In this document: one piece after another, positions 7,153 through 14,149 of the stretch | How positions within the stretch are numbered: position 1 is the first letter of the stretch | Layout: the number at the start of each line of letters is the position of its first letter | NCBI GenBank assembly: GCA_937910975.1 | Contig: CALEMZ010000458.1 | Location: 1 to 16,051 of the forward strand | DNA from: an uncultured Pseudorhodobacter sp. | Lineage (GTDB): Bacteria > Pseudomonadota > Alphaproteobacteria > Rhodobacterales > Rhodobacteraceae | Direction of reading: 5' to 3' | Length of the DNA stretch: 16,051 bases | Program-made: the position numbers and the translations under genes | The notes under the pieces: generated by a model | Seen by the model: only the letters and a program-made list of their open reading frames with translations | Database searches by the model: none | Told to the model about the DNA's origin: nothing

Positions 7153-7179
7153 CCCCGATTTTTCGTCGAAAAATCGGGG
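7153..7179. terminator. Perfect 13-bp hairpin, probable bidirectional terminator
   Basis: The arms CCCCGATTTTTCG (7153-7165) and CGAAAAATCGGGG (7167-7179) are exact reverse complements around one base. It sits 5 bases after the stop of the 64-aa gene and 19 bases beyond the end of the convergent aminotransferase gene. There is no T-run outside the stem on either strand, but the stem contains an A/T run; both convergent units could use it. Confidence 0.6.
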
Positions 7180-7198
7180 CCCATTACAGCGCCCCGCC

Positions 7199-8065
7199 TT
7201 AGCGCCGGACCAATGCCTCATAGTCGGCAGAGATGTCGCGCGTCATCTGGCCAACCTCAAAGTTATAGTCGCCGATTTGGCCGACGGGCGTAATCTCGGC
7301 GGCTGTCCCGGTTAGCCAGCATTGCTCAAAACCCTCAAGCTCTGATGCTTCGATCCGGCGCTCATGCACCTTCACGCCTTTTTCCTGTAGCATCCCGATC
7401 ACGGTTTGGCGGGTGATGCCGTTTAGGATGCCGTCGGCCAGCGGCGTATGCACCTCACCGCCCTTGACGAAAAAGATGTTCGCCCCGGTCGCTTCGGCCA
7501 CGTAGCCGCGATAATCAAACATCATCGCGTCCGAACAGCCTTTCGCCTCGGCCGCGTGTTTGGATATGGTGCAGATCATGTAAAGCCCCGCCGCCTTGGC
7601 CGCATGGGGAATGGTTTCCGGGCTGGGGCGCTTCCATTTCGCGATGTCGAGCTTGGCGCCCTTCATCTTGGCATCGCCATAGTAATTACCCCATTCCCAA
7701 ACCGCGATGGCCAAATGGATCGGGTTACGCTTGCTGGCCACGCCCATATCCTCGCCCGCGCCGCGCCATGCTACCGGGCGAATATAGGCATTGGTCAACC
7801 CATTGGCCTTGAGTGTGGCTTCTTTGGCCGCCTCAATCTCTGCTACTGACCACGGCAGCTCCATATCCAGCAGTTCGCCGGATTTGCGCAGCCGCTCCGA
7901 ATGCTCCACCGATTTGAAGATCTTGCCGTTATAGCAGCGCTCACCCTCAAACACCGAAGAGGCGTAATGCATCGCATGGCTCAGGATATGGACATTGGCG
8001 CTGCGCCAATCGACCAGTTGTCCGTCCATCCAGATCTTACCATCGCGATCATCATATCCAGCCAT
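7199..8065 (-). CDS. ilvE: Branched-chain amino acid aminotransferase (class IV)
   Basis: A PLP enzyme that transaminates branched-chain 2-oxo acids with glutamate in the last step of Leu, Ile and Val synthesis. The 288 residues fit the class-IV fold: WMDGQLVDW (12-20), the HAMHYASSVFEGERCY stretch (30-45), the probable PLP lysine K157 in TIPHAAKAAGLY, the AMMFDYRGYVAEATGANIFFV core typical of branched-chain enzymes, and the GTAAEITPVGQIG phosphate-binding end. Start: ATG at 8065 (MAGYDDRDGKIWMDG) with GGAAGGG about 8 bases upstream; an extension to 8137 would run through the TTGCGCAA palindromes. It is transcribed divergently from the petP-like gene and ends facing the shared hairpin at 7153. 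D-amino-acid transaminase or aminodeoxychorismate lyase are less likely. Confidence 0.92.
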   Translation of the reverse strand: MAGYDDRDGKIWMDGQLVDWRSANVHILSHAMHYASSVFEGERCYNGKIFKSVEHSERLRKSGELLDMELPWSVAEIEAAKEATLKANGLTNAYIRPVAWRGAGEDMGVASKRNPIHLAIAVWEWGNYYGDAKMKGAKLDIAKWKRPSPETIPHAAKAAGLYMICTISKHAAEAKGCSDAMMFDYRGYVAEATGANIFFVKGGEVHTPLADGILNGITRQTVIGMLQEKGVKVHERRIEASELEGFEQCWLTGTAAEITPVGQIGDYNFEVGQMTRDISADYEALVRR

Positions 8066-8091
8066 CTTAGCGCCCCTTCCCGGGTGATTTG

Positions 8092-8137
8092 CATAAATTG
8101 CGCAATTTAGGTCCGATACGGTCATAAAGTTGCGCAA
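8092..8137. promoter_or_regulatory. Paired TTGCGCAA palindromes, candidate operator
   Basis: TAAATTGCGCAATTTA (8094-8109) is a perfect 16-base palindrome. The sequence CATAAATTGCGCAA (8092-8105) recurs as CATAAAGTTGCGCAA (8123-8137), so the two TTGCGCAA cores lie 32 bases apart, about three helical turns. They lie 27-72 bases upstream of the aminotransferase ATG and in front of the petP promoter. A MarR-type dimer such as the petP product, or an Lrp-type protein, could bind here (inference). Confidence 0.5.
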
Positions 8138-8164
8138 AATCGGGAAATCGCTACCAGTTGCCTA

Positions 8165-8193
8165 TTGGAAAGTCAACAAGGCTGACTTAAAAT
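8165..8193 (+). promoter_or_regulatory. Promoter of the petP-petR unit
   Basis: TTGGAA (8165-8170) and TAAAAT (8188-8193) are separated by exactly 17 bases and would start transcription near 8200, about 32 bases before the ATG at 8232. This also argues against the longer reading frames starting at 8130 and 8202. Confidence 0.55.
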
Positions 8194-8231
8194 CGAGATC
8201 CATGAGGCGCTACAACAGGTTGGGGGCAGTG

Positions 8232-8741
8232 ATGGACCATTCTCAAAGCGGCACAAACCATAGTGATAGCCTGCTGTTTCTGACCGATGAGCAATTGCGC
8301 AAAGGTATTGAGGCGATGTTCTTTGCCTATCGCGGCTTTACCGCCGATCCGGATCGTATTCTGGAGGGGATGGATTACGGCCGCGCCCATCATCGCGCGC
8401 TGCATTTCATTCACCGTAGCCCCGGCACCACCGTCAATAATCTTCTGGCCATTCTAAACGTGACCAAGCAATCGCTGAACCGGGTGTTGCGCAGCTTGAT
8501 TGAGGATGGGCTGGTAGAAAGCCGTGTGGGCCGCACTGACAAACGCGAACGCCATTTGCATCTGACCACGAATGGCGCTGCATTGGAGCGCAGCCTTTCA
8601 GACGCCCAGCGCGCCCGGATGCGCGCAGCTTACCGTGCCGCGGGGCCGGGTGCTGTGCAAGGGTTCCGGCAGGTGCTTGAGGCAATGATGGACGCAGAAG
8701 CGCGGCGGCAGTATCAGAGCCTGAAGGAGAACCCATCATGA
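8232..8741 (+). CDS. petP: MarR-family regulator, PetP-like
   Basis: A 169-residue MarR-type winged-helix repressor/activator. The helix-turn-helix is at about residues 52-115: HHRALHFIHRSPGTTVNNLL, a recognition helix TKQSLNRVLRSLIEDGLV (78-95) and the basic wing GRTDKRERHLHLT (100-112); the flanking helices would form the dimer interface. The stop overlaps the next gene in ATGA, so both are made together. In Rhodobacter capsulatus a MarR-type PetP is encoded next to response regulator PetR upstream of the cytochrome bc1 genes; the order and the neighbour's sequence point to the same pair, but no bc1 genes follow here. The start was chosen from the TTGGAA-N17-TAAAAT promoter and GGGGGC ahead of the ATG at 8232. 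Confidence 0.8.
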   Translation: MDHSQSGTNHSDSLLFLTDEQLRKGIEAMFFAYRGFTADPDRILEGMDYGRAHHRALHFIHRSPGTTVNNLLAILNVTKQSLNRVLRSLIEDGLVESRVGRTDKRERHLHLTTNGAALERSLSDAQRARMRAAYRAAGPGAVQGFRQVLEAMMDAEARRQYQSLKENPS

Positions 8742-9451
8742 TCCCCGATCCACAGGCCCATCTACTGGTAGTCGATGACGACGAACGTATCCGCGGCTTG
8801 TTGCAAAAGTTTCTGATGCGCCACGGCTTTCTCGTTACCATCGCGCGCGATGGCGCACAGGCCCGCCGCCTGCTCGAAGGGCTGGATTTTGATATGATCG
8901 TGTTGGATGTGATGATGCCCGGCGTCGATGGCATTGCGCTTACACGCGAGCTGCGCCAACGCCTGACCGTGCCGATCCTGCTGCTCACAGCACGGGGCGA
9001 AACCTCCAGCCGGATTGAGGGGTTGGAGGCCGGGGCCGATGACTATCTCGTCAAACCGTTTGAACCCAAGGAGCTTTTGCTGCGCATCAATGCCATTTTG
9101 CGCCGTGTACCACAGGTGCAGGCTGATATCGGCCCGAAGGTTTTGCACCTTGGACTCGTGCGCTATGATATTGACCGCGGGGAACTGTGGCAGGGTGGCG
9201 ACCCCGTGCGCCTGACCGCGACCGAGGCACAGCTGATGCGCATCTTTGCCGCCCAGCCCGGCCAACCGATCAGCCGTGAAGCCTTGGCTGGCGATCTGAT
9301 CCGCAGCTACAGCTCGGAGGAAAAGACCGGGCAAGAACGCGCGGTGGATGTACAAATCACCCGTCTGCGCCGCAAGATCGAAAGCGATCCCAAGCAGCCG
9401 CGCTATTTGCAAACCGTGCGCGGCGCAGGATATATGCTGGCGCCGGATTGA
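8738..9451 (+). CDS. petR: OmpR-type response regulator, PetR-like
   Basis: A 237-residue two-component response regulator. The receiver domain (about 7-120) has the acidic pocket D13-D15 (VVDDDER), phospho-acceptor D57 (IVLDVMMPG), switch T84 (LLLTARGE) and K106 (YLVKPFEPKELL), all intact. The C-terminal OmpR winged helix (about 137-235) ends DVQITRLRRKIESDP and LQTVRGAGYML. No sensor histidine kinase is encoded nearby. The N-terminus (AHLLVVDDDERI, LLQKFLMR) closely resembles R. capsulatus PetR, a regulator needed for photosynthetic and respiratory growth (established knowledge). The ATG at 8738 lies in the stop of the MarR gene, preceded by AAGGAG. Orthology is likely but was judged from memory. 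Confidence 0.85.
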   Translation: MIPDPQAHLLVVDDDERIRGLLQKFLMRHGFLVTIARDGAQARRLLEGLDFDMIVLDVMMPGVDGIALTRELRQRLTVPILLLTARGETSSRIEGLEAGADDYLVKPFEPKELLLRINAILRRVPQVQADIGPKVLHLGLVRYDIDRGELWQGGDPVRLTATEAQLMRIFAAQPGQPISREALAGDLIRSYSSEEKTGQERAVDVQITRLRRKIESDPKQPRYLQTVRGAGYMLAPD

Positions 9452-9521
9452 AGTCTTAACGAGTCAACGACAGAGGCGGCTGTCTGATATTCACCCCGTC
9501 AAACCTAACAAGGAAAATCAT

Positions 9522-10013
9522 ATGCTCAAGCGTGCTTCGTTGATATTGATGGCAAGTCTCCTTTCACCACTCCCCCTAGCTGCACAGGAACTGACGACAT
9601 GGGGCGAGGCTGGTGGCTGGAACGTAATGGTGGATTCCAGTCTTGGGAATGGCTGTCTTATCCAAACTTCTTTCACCGATGGCTCCGTAGTCCGGATCGG
9701 GATTGATGCTGCGCAAGGCGCGGGTTACGTAACCGCCTTCAACGAAAACTGGGGGGATATCGAGGTTGGCGCGATGTATCCGATCTCCTTCGATGTTGAC
9801 GGCGAGATGTATGAAGGGCAGGCAAAAGGTATCTGGCTGAATGATGTGCCCGGCGCCGATATTTATTTCGACAACGAAGATTTCATGTTTGATCTGGCCG
9901 CGCGCCAGACGTTGACGCTTTACCATGATGGCACCGAAGTGATGGCGATCGACCTTACCGGGACAATGGCCGGGCTTGAGGAAGTACTTGTCTGTCAGGA
10001 CGCCCAGAACTGA
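9522..10013 (+). CDS. Exported protein of unknown function, 163 aa
   Basis: A secreted, probably periplasmic protein that I cannot assign to a function. It has a typical signal peptide (MLKRASLILMASLLSPLPLA, cleavage probably near AAQ-E, residues 21-24). The mature part is acidic and looks beta-rich: GGWNVMVDSSLGNGCLIQTSF, a DGEMYEGQAKGIWL segment and LTLYHDGTEVMAIDLTG, ending VLVCQDAQN. It has two cysteines, one early (GCLIQ) and one five residues from the end (VCQD), which could form a disulfide. ATG at 9522 has AAGGAA 7 bases upstream. It lies 70 bases after petR on the same strand and ends before a hairpin at 10023, so it may belong to the petP-petR transcript. Similar small exported proteins are common in Rhodobacteraceae (general recollection). 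Confidence 0.75.
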   Translation: MLKRASLILMASLLSPLPLAAQELTTWGEAGGWNVMVDSSLGNGCLIQTSFTDGSVVRIGIDAAQGAGYVTAFNENWGDIEVGAMYPISFDVDGEMYEGQAKGIWLNDVPGADIYFDNEDFMFDLAARQTLTLYHDGTEVMAIDLTGTMAGLEEVLVCQDAQN

Positions 10014-10022
10014 AAATAGGTA

Positions 10023-10047
10023 GCCCGGTTCGTATTGCGAACCGGGC
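10023..10047 (+). terminator. Hairpin after the exported-protein gene
   Basis: GCCCGGTTCG (10023-10032) and CGAACCGGGC (10038-10047) form a perfect 10-base-pair stem with the five-base loop TATTG, 10 bases past the stop. No T-run follows, so termination may be partial, giving a processing or attenuation point before the next gene, whose ATG is 15 bases downstream. Confidence 0.55.
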
Positions 10048-10061
10048 ATAGGAATTGATGA

Positions 10062-10994
10062 ATGGTAACAGCTTATTATTCTCACCCAGCATGTGACGGC
10101 CACCTGTCGCCCCCGGGCCACCCTGAACAGGTGGCGCGGCTGGATGCCGTCACAACAGCACTGGCCGGAATGGATCTGATGCGCATTGATGCGCCGCGTG
10201 GCGACACCGCAGACCTTTTTCGCTGTCATCCGCAGCGCTATCTGGACCGTGTCAACGCGGCACTGCCCGAAACGGGCTGGGCGCAACTGGACGGCGACAC
10301 TTACCTTGCGCCGGGCTCAGTAGAAGCCGCTCTTCGCGGTGTGGGCGGGGTGTGTGCGGCCGTGGACTTGGTGCTTGCCGGTGGCGCCGCGAATGCCTTT
10401 GTTGGCACACGCCCGCCCGGCCACCATGCTGAAACCGAAACCGCGATGGGTTTTTGCCTCTTTGGCAATATCGCCATCGGGGCCAAGCGCGCGTTGGATC
10501 ATCACGGCCTGTCCCGTGTTGCCATAGTGGATTTCGACGTGCATCACGGCAACGGCACCCAAGACCTGCTCTGGGATGAGGCGCGCTGCCTTTTCGCCTC
10601 CTCTCACCAGATGCCGCTTTACCCCGGCTCCGGTGCCGCGCATGAGGTGGGCGCGCATCGCCAGATCATCAACCTGCCGCTGCGCCCCGGCTCCTCGGGC
10701 GCCGATATGCGCGCCGCCTACGCCGCCCATATCCTACCCCAGATCGACGCTTTCGCCCCCGAACTGATTCTGATTTCTGCGGGCTTTGATGCCCATCGCG
10801 ATGATCCGCTTGCTAATCTGAACTGGGTGGAGGCGGATTTTGCATGGCTCACCACCCAGATTTGCGATCTGGCCGATGCGCATTGCGCGGGGCGGGTGGT
10901 CTCTGCTCTGGAGGGCGGTTATGATCTGGACGCGCTGGCGGCTTCCACCGCCGCGCATGTGACAGTATTGAAGGAACGCGGACATGACCGATAA
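10062..10994 (+). CDS. Histone-deacetylase-family zinc amidohydrolase
   Basis: A bacterial class-II-like member of the arginase/deacetylase fold, which removes acetyl groups from amines with a single zinc; bacterial relatives act on acetylpolyamines, acetylated lysines or acetoin-related substrates. The 310 residues carry the catalytic histidines H121-H122 in RPPGHHAE, zinc ligands D159 and H161 in VDFDVHHGNGT and D243 in SAGFDAHRDDPL, and the transition-state tyrosine Y287 in LEGGYD. All are intact. N-terminal HPEQVARL (20-27) is typical. The ATG at 10062 has AGGA 8 bases upstream. Its end overlaps xseB by 11 bases, tying it to xseB-ispA-dxs; why it is kept there is not obvious. The true substrate is unknown. 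Confidence 0.92.
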   Translation: MVTAYYSHPACDGHLSPPGHPEQVARLDAVTTALAGMDLMRIDAPRGDTADLFRCHPQRYLDRVNAALPETGWAQLDGDTYLAPGSVEAALRGVGGVCAAVDLVLAGGAANAFVGTRPPGHHAETETAMGFCLFGNIAIGAKRALDHHGLSRVAIVDFDVHHGNGTQDLLWDEARCLFASSHQMPLYPGSGAAHEVGAHRQIINLPLRPGSSGADMRAAYAAHILPQIDAFAPELILISAGFDAHRDDPLANLNWVEADFAWLTTQICDLADAHCAGRVVSALEGGYDLDALAASTAAHVTVLKERGHDR

Positions 10995-11223
10995 ACCCAT
11001 AGCCGAGATGAGCTTTGAAGAGGCAATGATCGCATTGGAGCAAGTTGTCTCCTCGCTGGAAAAGGGCGAAGTGCCGCTGGAGGCCTCAATCGCGCTCTAT
11101 GAACGTGGCTCTGCCCTGAAGGCGCATTGCGCCGCCAAGCTCAAGGACGCTGAGGATAAGGTGGAAATGATCCGCGCCAAGGATGGTCAGGCCATCGGAA
11201 CCACCCCGGCGGAGGGGATGTGA
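10984..11223 (+). CDS. xseB: Exodeoxyribonuclease VII small subunit
   Basis: XseB wraps around the long coiled-coil of XseA in exonuclease VII, which degrades single-stranded DNA from both ends. The 79-residue protein matches the family in length and sequence: MSFEEAMIALEQVVSSLEKGEVPLE (9-33, in two helices) followed by LYERGSALKAHCAAKLKDAEDKV (38-60). The ATG at 10984 has AAGGAA upstream and lies within the end of the deacetylase gene (11-base overlap). Its stop TGA overlaps the ispA GTG start. xseA is not in the window. xseB next to ispA-dxs is a common bacterial arrangement. Confidence 0.94.
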   Translation: MTDKPIAEMSFEEAMIALEQVVSSLEKGEVPLEASIALYERGSALKAHCAAKLKDAEDKVEMIRAKDGQAIGTTPAEGM

Positions 11224-12083
11224 GCTTTCCGACCCTGCTGGCGGCCTCCACGCGCCGGGTGCAAACCCGGCTGGCGGCGGCAATGGACGGTCTTGATGAT
11301 GAACCCGTGATCCACGCCATGCGCTACGCGCTGCACGGCGGCAAAGGCCTGCGCGGGTTCATGGTACTGGAATCGGCCACGATGCATGGGATTGCGGCGG
11401 AAGGTGCTGTGTCTGCGGCGGCAGCAATTGAGGCGATGCATGCCTATTCGCTGGTGCATGACGATCTGCCTTGCATGGATAACGATGATCTGCGCCGGGG
11501 CCAGCCGACCGTACACCGCAAATGGAATAAGGCAGTGGCCGTTCTGGCGGGCGACGCGTTGCAAAGCCTTGCCTTTGAATTGCTGACCGATCCGACCCTT
11601 GGCCCCAATCGGCTTGCTTTACTGGCAGGCATGGCCCGTGCTGCGGGCGCGCGGGGCATGGTGCTGGGCCAAGCCCTGGACATGGCGGCCGAAACAGCCA
11701 CAGCGCCCCTAACGCTGGCGCAGATCACCCGTCTGCAAGCGGGCAAGACCGGGGCGCTGTTTGAATGGTCTGCCACCGCAGGGGCCGTGCTGGCCGGGGC
11801 AGATCCGGCCCCCTTGGGGCGCTTTGCCGCCGCGATGGGTCTGGCCTTTCAGATCGCCGACGACATCTTGGATGTCACAGGGGACGCCACGAAGGCAGGC
11901 AAGCGGCTGGGCAAGGACGCTGTGGCCGGCAAGGCCACCTTCGTTTCGCTTCTAGGGCTGGAGGGCGCGCGCGCCCGCGCAAGTATCCTGATTGATGAGG
12001 CCACCACCGCCCTTGCGCCTTACGGCTCCGGGGCAGACAATATGATCGCAGCGGCACGTTTCGTGATCGCTCGCGAAAACTAG
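11220..12083 (+). CDS. ispA: Farnesyl diphosphate synthase-type polyprenyl synthetase
   Basis: IspA condenses dimethylallyl/geranyl diphosphate with isopentenyl diphosphate to C15 (possibly C20) diphosphate. In the 287 residues the first aspartate-rich motif is DDLPCMDNDDLRRG at 81-94 (the six-residue DDxxxxD form of bacterial FPP synthases), the second is DDILD at 214-218, and GGKGLRG at 40-46 binds isopentenyl diphosphate. QAGKTGALF (173-181) is also conserved. The start is GTG at 11220 in a GTGA overlap with the xseB stop, with GGAGGGG upstream. The residues two turns before the first motif are small and aromatic (HAYSLVH), so C15 is likely, but geranylgeranyl synthesis cannot be excluded. 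dxs follows after 16 bases. Confidence 0.93.
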   Translation: MSFPTLLAASTRRVQTRLAAAMDGLDDEPVIHAMRYALHGGKGLRGFMVLESATMHGIAAEGAVSAAAAIEAMHAYSLVHDDLPCMDNDDLRRGQPTVHRKWNKAVAVLAGDALQSLAFELLTDPTLGPNRLALLAGMARAAGARGMVLGQALDMAAETATAPLTLAQITRLQAGKTGALFEWSATAGAVLAGADPAPLGRFAAAMGLAFQIADDILDVTGDATKAGKRLGKDAVAGKATFVSLLGLEGARARASILIDEATTALAPYGSGADNMIAAARFVIAREN

Positions 12084-12099
12084 GCCCAAAGGGGGCAAT

Positions 12100-14025
12100 A
12101 TGACCGACGATACCGCCAACCGGCCCAAAACCCCAATGCTGGACCGCGTGACCCTGCCGTCTGATCTCAAATCCCTGTCTGACAGGGAATTGCGGCAGCT
12201 CGCGGATGAGCTGCGGGCCGAGACAATTTCCGCCGTCTCGGTGACGGGCGGGCATCTGGGCGCGGGTCTGGGTGTGGTGGAATTGACGGTGGCGCTCCAC
12301 GCGGTTTTTGACGCGCCGCGCGACAAGATCATCTGGGACGTGGGCCACCAATGCTACCCCCATAAAATCCTGACCGGGCGGCGCGACCGCATTCGCACCC
12401 TGCGTGCTGAGGGCGGGCTTTCGGGTTTCACCAAACGCTCGGAATCACCCTATGACCCGTTCGGCGCGGCGCATAGCTCCACCTCGATCTCGGCGGCATT
12501 GGGCTTTGTCGTGGCCGCCGATCTGGGCGGCGATCCCGGTGATGCGGTGGCCGTGATCGGTGACGGATCAATGAGTGCGGGCATGGCGTTTGAAGCTATG
12601 AACAACGCGGGCCATCTGAACAAGCGGCTGTTCGTGGTGCTTAATGACAATGAGATGAGCATCGCGCCCCCTGTTGGGGCGCTTTCCTCCTATCTCTCAC
12701 GGCTTTATGCCGGGGCGCCGTTTCAGGATTTGAAGGCCGTGGCCAAGGGGGCTGTCAGCTTCCTGCCCGAACCGTTTCAGGAAGGCGCGCGGCGGGCGAA
12801 GGAAATGCTCAAGGGTTTGACCGTGGGCGGCACCTTGTTTGAGGCCTTGGGCTTTTCCTATGTTGGCCCGATCGATGGGCATGATCTGGACCAGATGCTG
12901 CCTGTGCTGCGCACCGTGCATGCGCGGGCGACCGGGCCGATGCTGATCCATGTGATCACCAAGAAGGGCAAGGGCTACGCCCCCGCCGAGGCCGCGCGCG
13001 ACAGGGGCCATGCGACCGCCAGATTTGACGTGCTGACGGGAGAGCAGAAGAAAACCCCCTCCAACGCCCCCAGCTACACAAAAGTTTTCGCGCAGGCGTT
13101 GATGGATGAAGCGACGCGGGATGAAAAAATCGTGGCCGTGACGGCGGCGATGCCGGACGGGACGGGTTTGAACCTTTTTGCCGAGCGTTTTCCGAGGCGC
13201 TGCTTTGATGTTGGCATTGCCGAGCAACATGCGGTGACGTTTTCGGCAGGCATGGCTGCGGGCGGGTTGAAGCCCTTCTGCGCGCTTTACTCGACCTTCT
13301 TGCAGCGCGGCTATGATCAGGTGGTCCATGATGTCGCGATCCAGCGGCTTCCCGTGCGCTTTGCAATTGATCGGGCGGGGCTGGTAGGGGCCGATGGCGC
13401 GACACATGCCGGGGCCTTCGACGTGGCCTTTCTGGCCAACCTGCCGGGCATAGTGGTGATGGCTGCCGCCGACGAGGCGGAGCTGGTGCATATGGTCGCC
13501 ACCGCCGCCGCGCATGATGAGGGGCCGATTGCGTTTCGGTTCCCGCGTGGCGAAGGTGTGGGCGTGGAAATGCCAGAGCGGGGCATTCCGCTGGAGATCG
13601 GCAAAGGGCGGATCATGCAGCAAGGGGCGCGGGTTGCGATCCTATCGTTCGGCACCCGGCTGGGCGAGGTGATGAAGGCCGCCGAGGCGCTGGCGGCGCG
13701 CGGCATCACGCCCACCGTTGCGGATGCCCGGTTTGCGAAGCCTTTGGACCGGGACATGATCCTTGATCTGGCCGCAAAACATGAGGTTTTGCTGACCGTG
13801 GAAGAGGGTGCTATCGGGGGCTTTGGCAGCCATGTCGCACAGCTTTTGGCCGAGGAAGGCGTGTTTGACGCTGGGTTGAAATTTCGGTCCATGGTGCTGC
13901 CGGATGTTTTCATCGATCAGGCCAGCCCTGAGGCAATGTACCGGATCGCCGGGCTGGACGCGGGGCATATCGAAGCGAAAGTACTGGAAGTGCTGGGGGT
14001 TGCAGTCGTAGGCAAGCGGGCGTGA
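12100..14025 (+). CDS. dxs: 1-deoxy-D-xylulose-5-phosphate synthase
   Basis: Dxs condenses pyruvate and glyceraldehyde-3-phosphate to DXP with thiamine diphosphate, the entry step of the MEP isoprenoid pathway (also feeding thiamine and pyridoxal synthesis). The 641 residues are complete: HLGAGLGVVELTVALH (52-67), the thiamine-diphosphate motif GDG (154-156) through NDN (182-184), the general acid-base E375 in VGIAEQHAVTFSAG, and the transketolase pyrimidine and C-terminal domains (about 323-620). The ATG has GGGGGC upstream. With ispA directly before it, the unit supplies precursors for quinones, carotenoids or bacteriochlorophyll side chains depending on the host. It ends the plus-strand run; no clear terminator hairpin is seen in the next 118 bases. 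Confidence 0.97.
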   Translation: MTDDTANRPKTPMLDRVTLPSDLKSLSDRELRQLADELRAETISAVSVTGGHLGAGLGVVELTVALHAVFDAPRDKIIWDVGHQCYPHKILTGRRDRIRTLRAEGGLSGFTKRSESPYDPFGAAHSSTSISAALGFVVAADLGGDPGDAVAVIGDGSMSAGMAFEAMNNAGHLNKRLFVVLNDNEMSIAPPVGALSSYLSRLYAGAPFQDLKAVAKGAVSFLPEPFQEGARRAKEMLKGLTVGGTLFEALGFSYVGPIDGHDLDQMLPVLRTVHARATGPMLIHVITKKGKGYAPAEAARDRGHATARFDVLTGEQKKTPSNAPSYTKVFAQALMDEATRDEKIVAVTAAMPDGTGLNLFAERFPRRCFDVGIAEQHAVTFSAGMAAGGLKPFCALYSTFLQRGYDQVVHDVAIQRLPVRFAIDRAGLVGADGATHAGAFDVAFLANLPGIVVMAAADEAELVHMVATAAAHDEGPIAFRFPRGEGVGVEMPERGIPLEIGKGRIMQQGARVAILSFGTRLGEVMKAAEALAARGITPTVADARFAKPLDRDMILDLAAKHEVLLTVEEGAIGGFGSHVAQLLAEEGVFDAGLKFRSMVLPDVFIDQASPEAMYRIAGLDAGHIEAKVLEVLGVAVVGKRA

Positions 14026-14120
14026 TTTCGACTGAGGGACCGCACATGAATTTTGATAGTATACTGATCTAAAACTGTTTTCTTAACTCACCTTAAAGCG
14101 CACGGGTGGTTTTGGTGACG

Positions 14121-14149
14121 GCATTGGTGGGATAAACCCCTCCCTACGC
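14121..14149 (-). repeat. Degenerate REP-like GTAGGGTGGG element
   Basis: On the minus strand GCGTAGGGAGGGGTTTAT is followed by CCCACCAATGC, close to the GTAGGGTGGG...CCCACC hairpin elements scattered between genes in many proteobacteria (recollection, not searched). The TAG inside it is the stop codon of the sulfoxide reductase gene. The arms no longer pair perfectly. Confidence 0.4.

Noticed and set aside
12697..13623. A 308-codon minus-strand open frame opposite dxs
   Set aside because: It lies wholly inside dxs, is rich in His/Arg/Gly and shows no domain; it is a shadow of dxs codon bias.
14050..14090. A/T-rich stretch with AGTATACT downstream of dxs as a promoter or small RNA
   Set aside because: No paired -35/-10 with proper spacing and no coding sequence or hairpin downstream; only 118 bases lie between dxs and the convergent gene.
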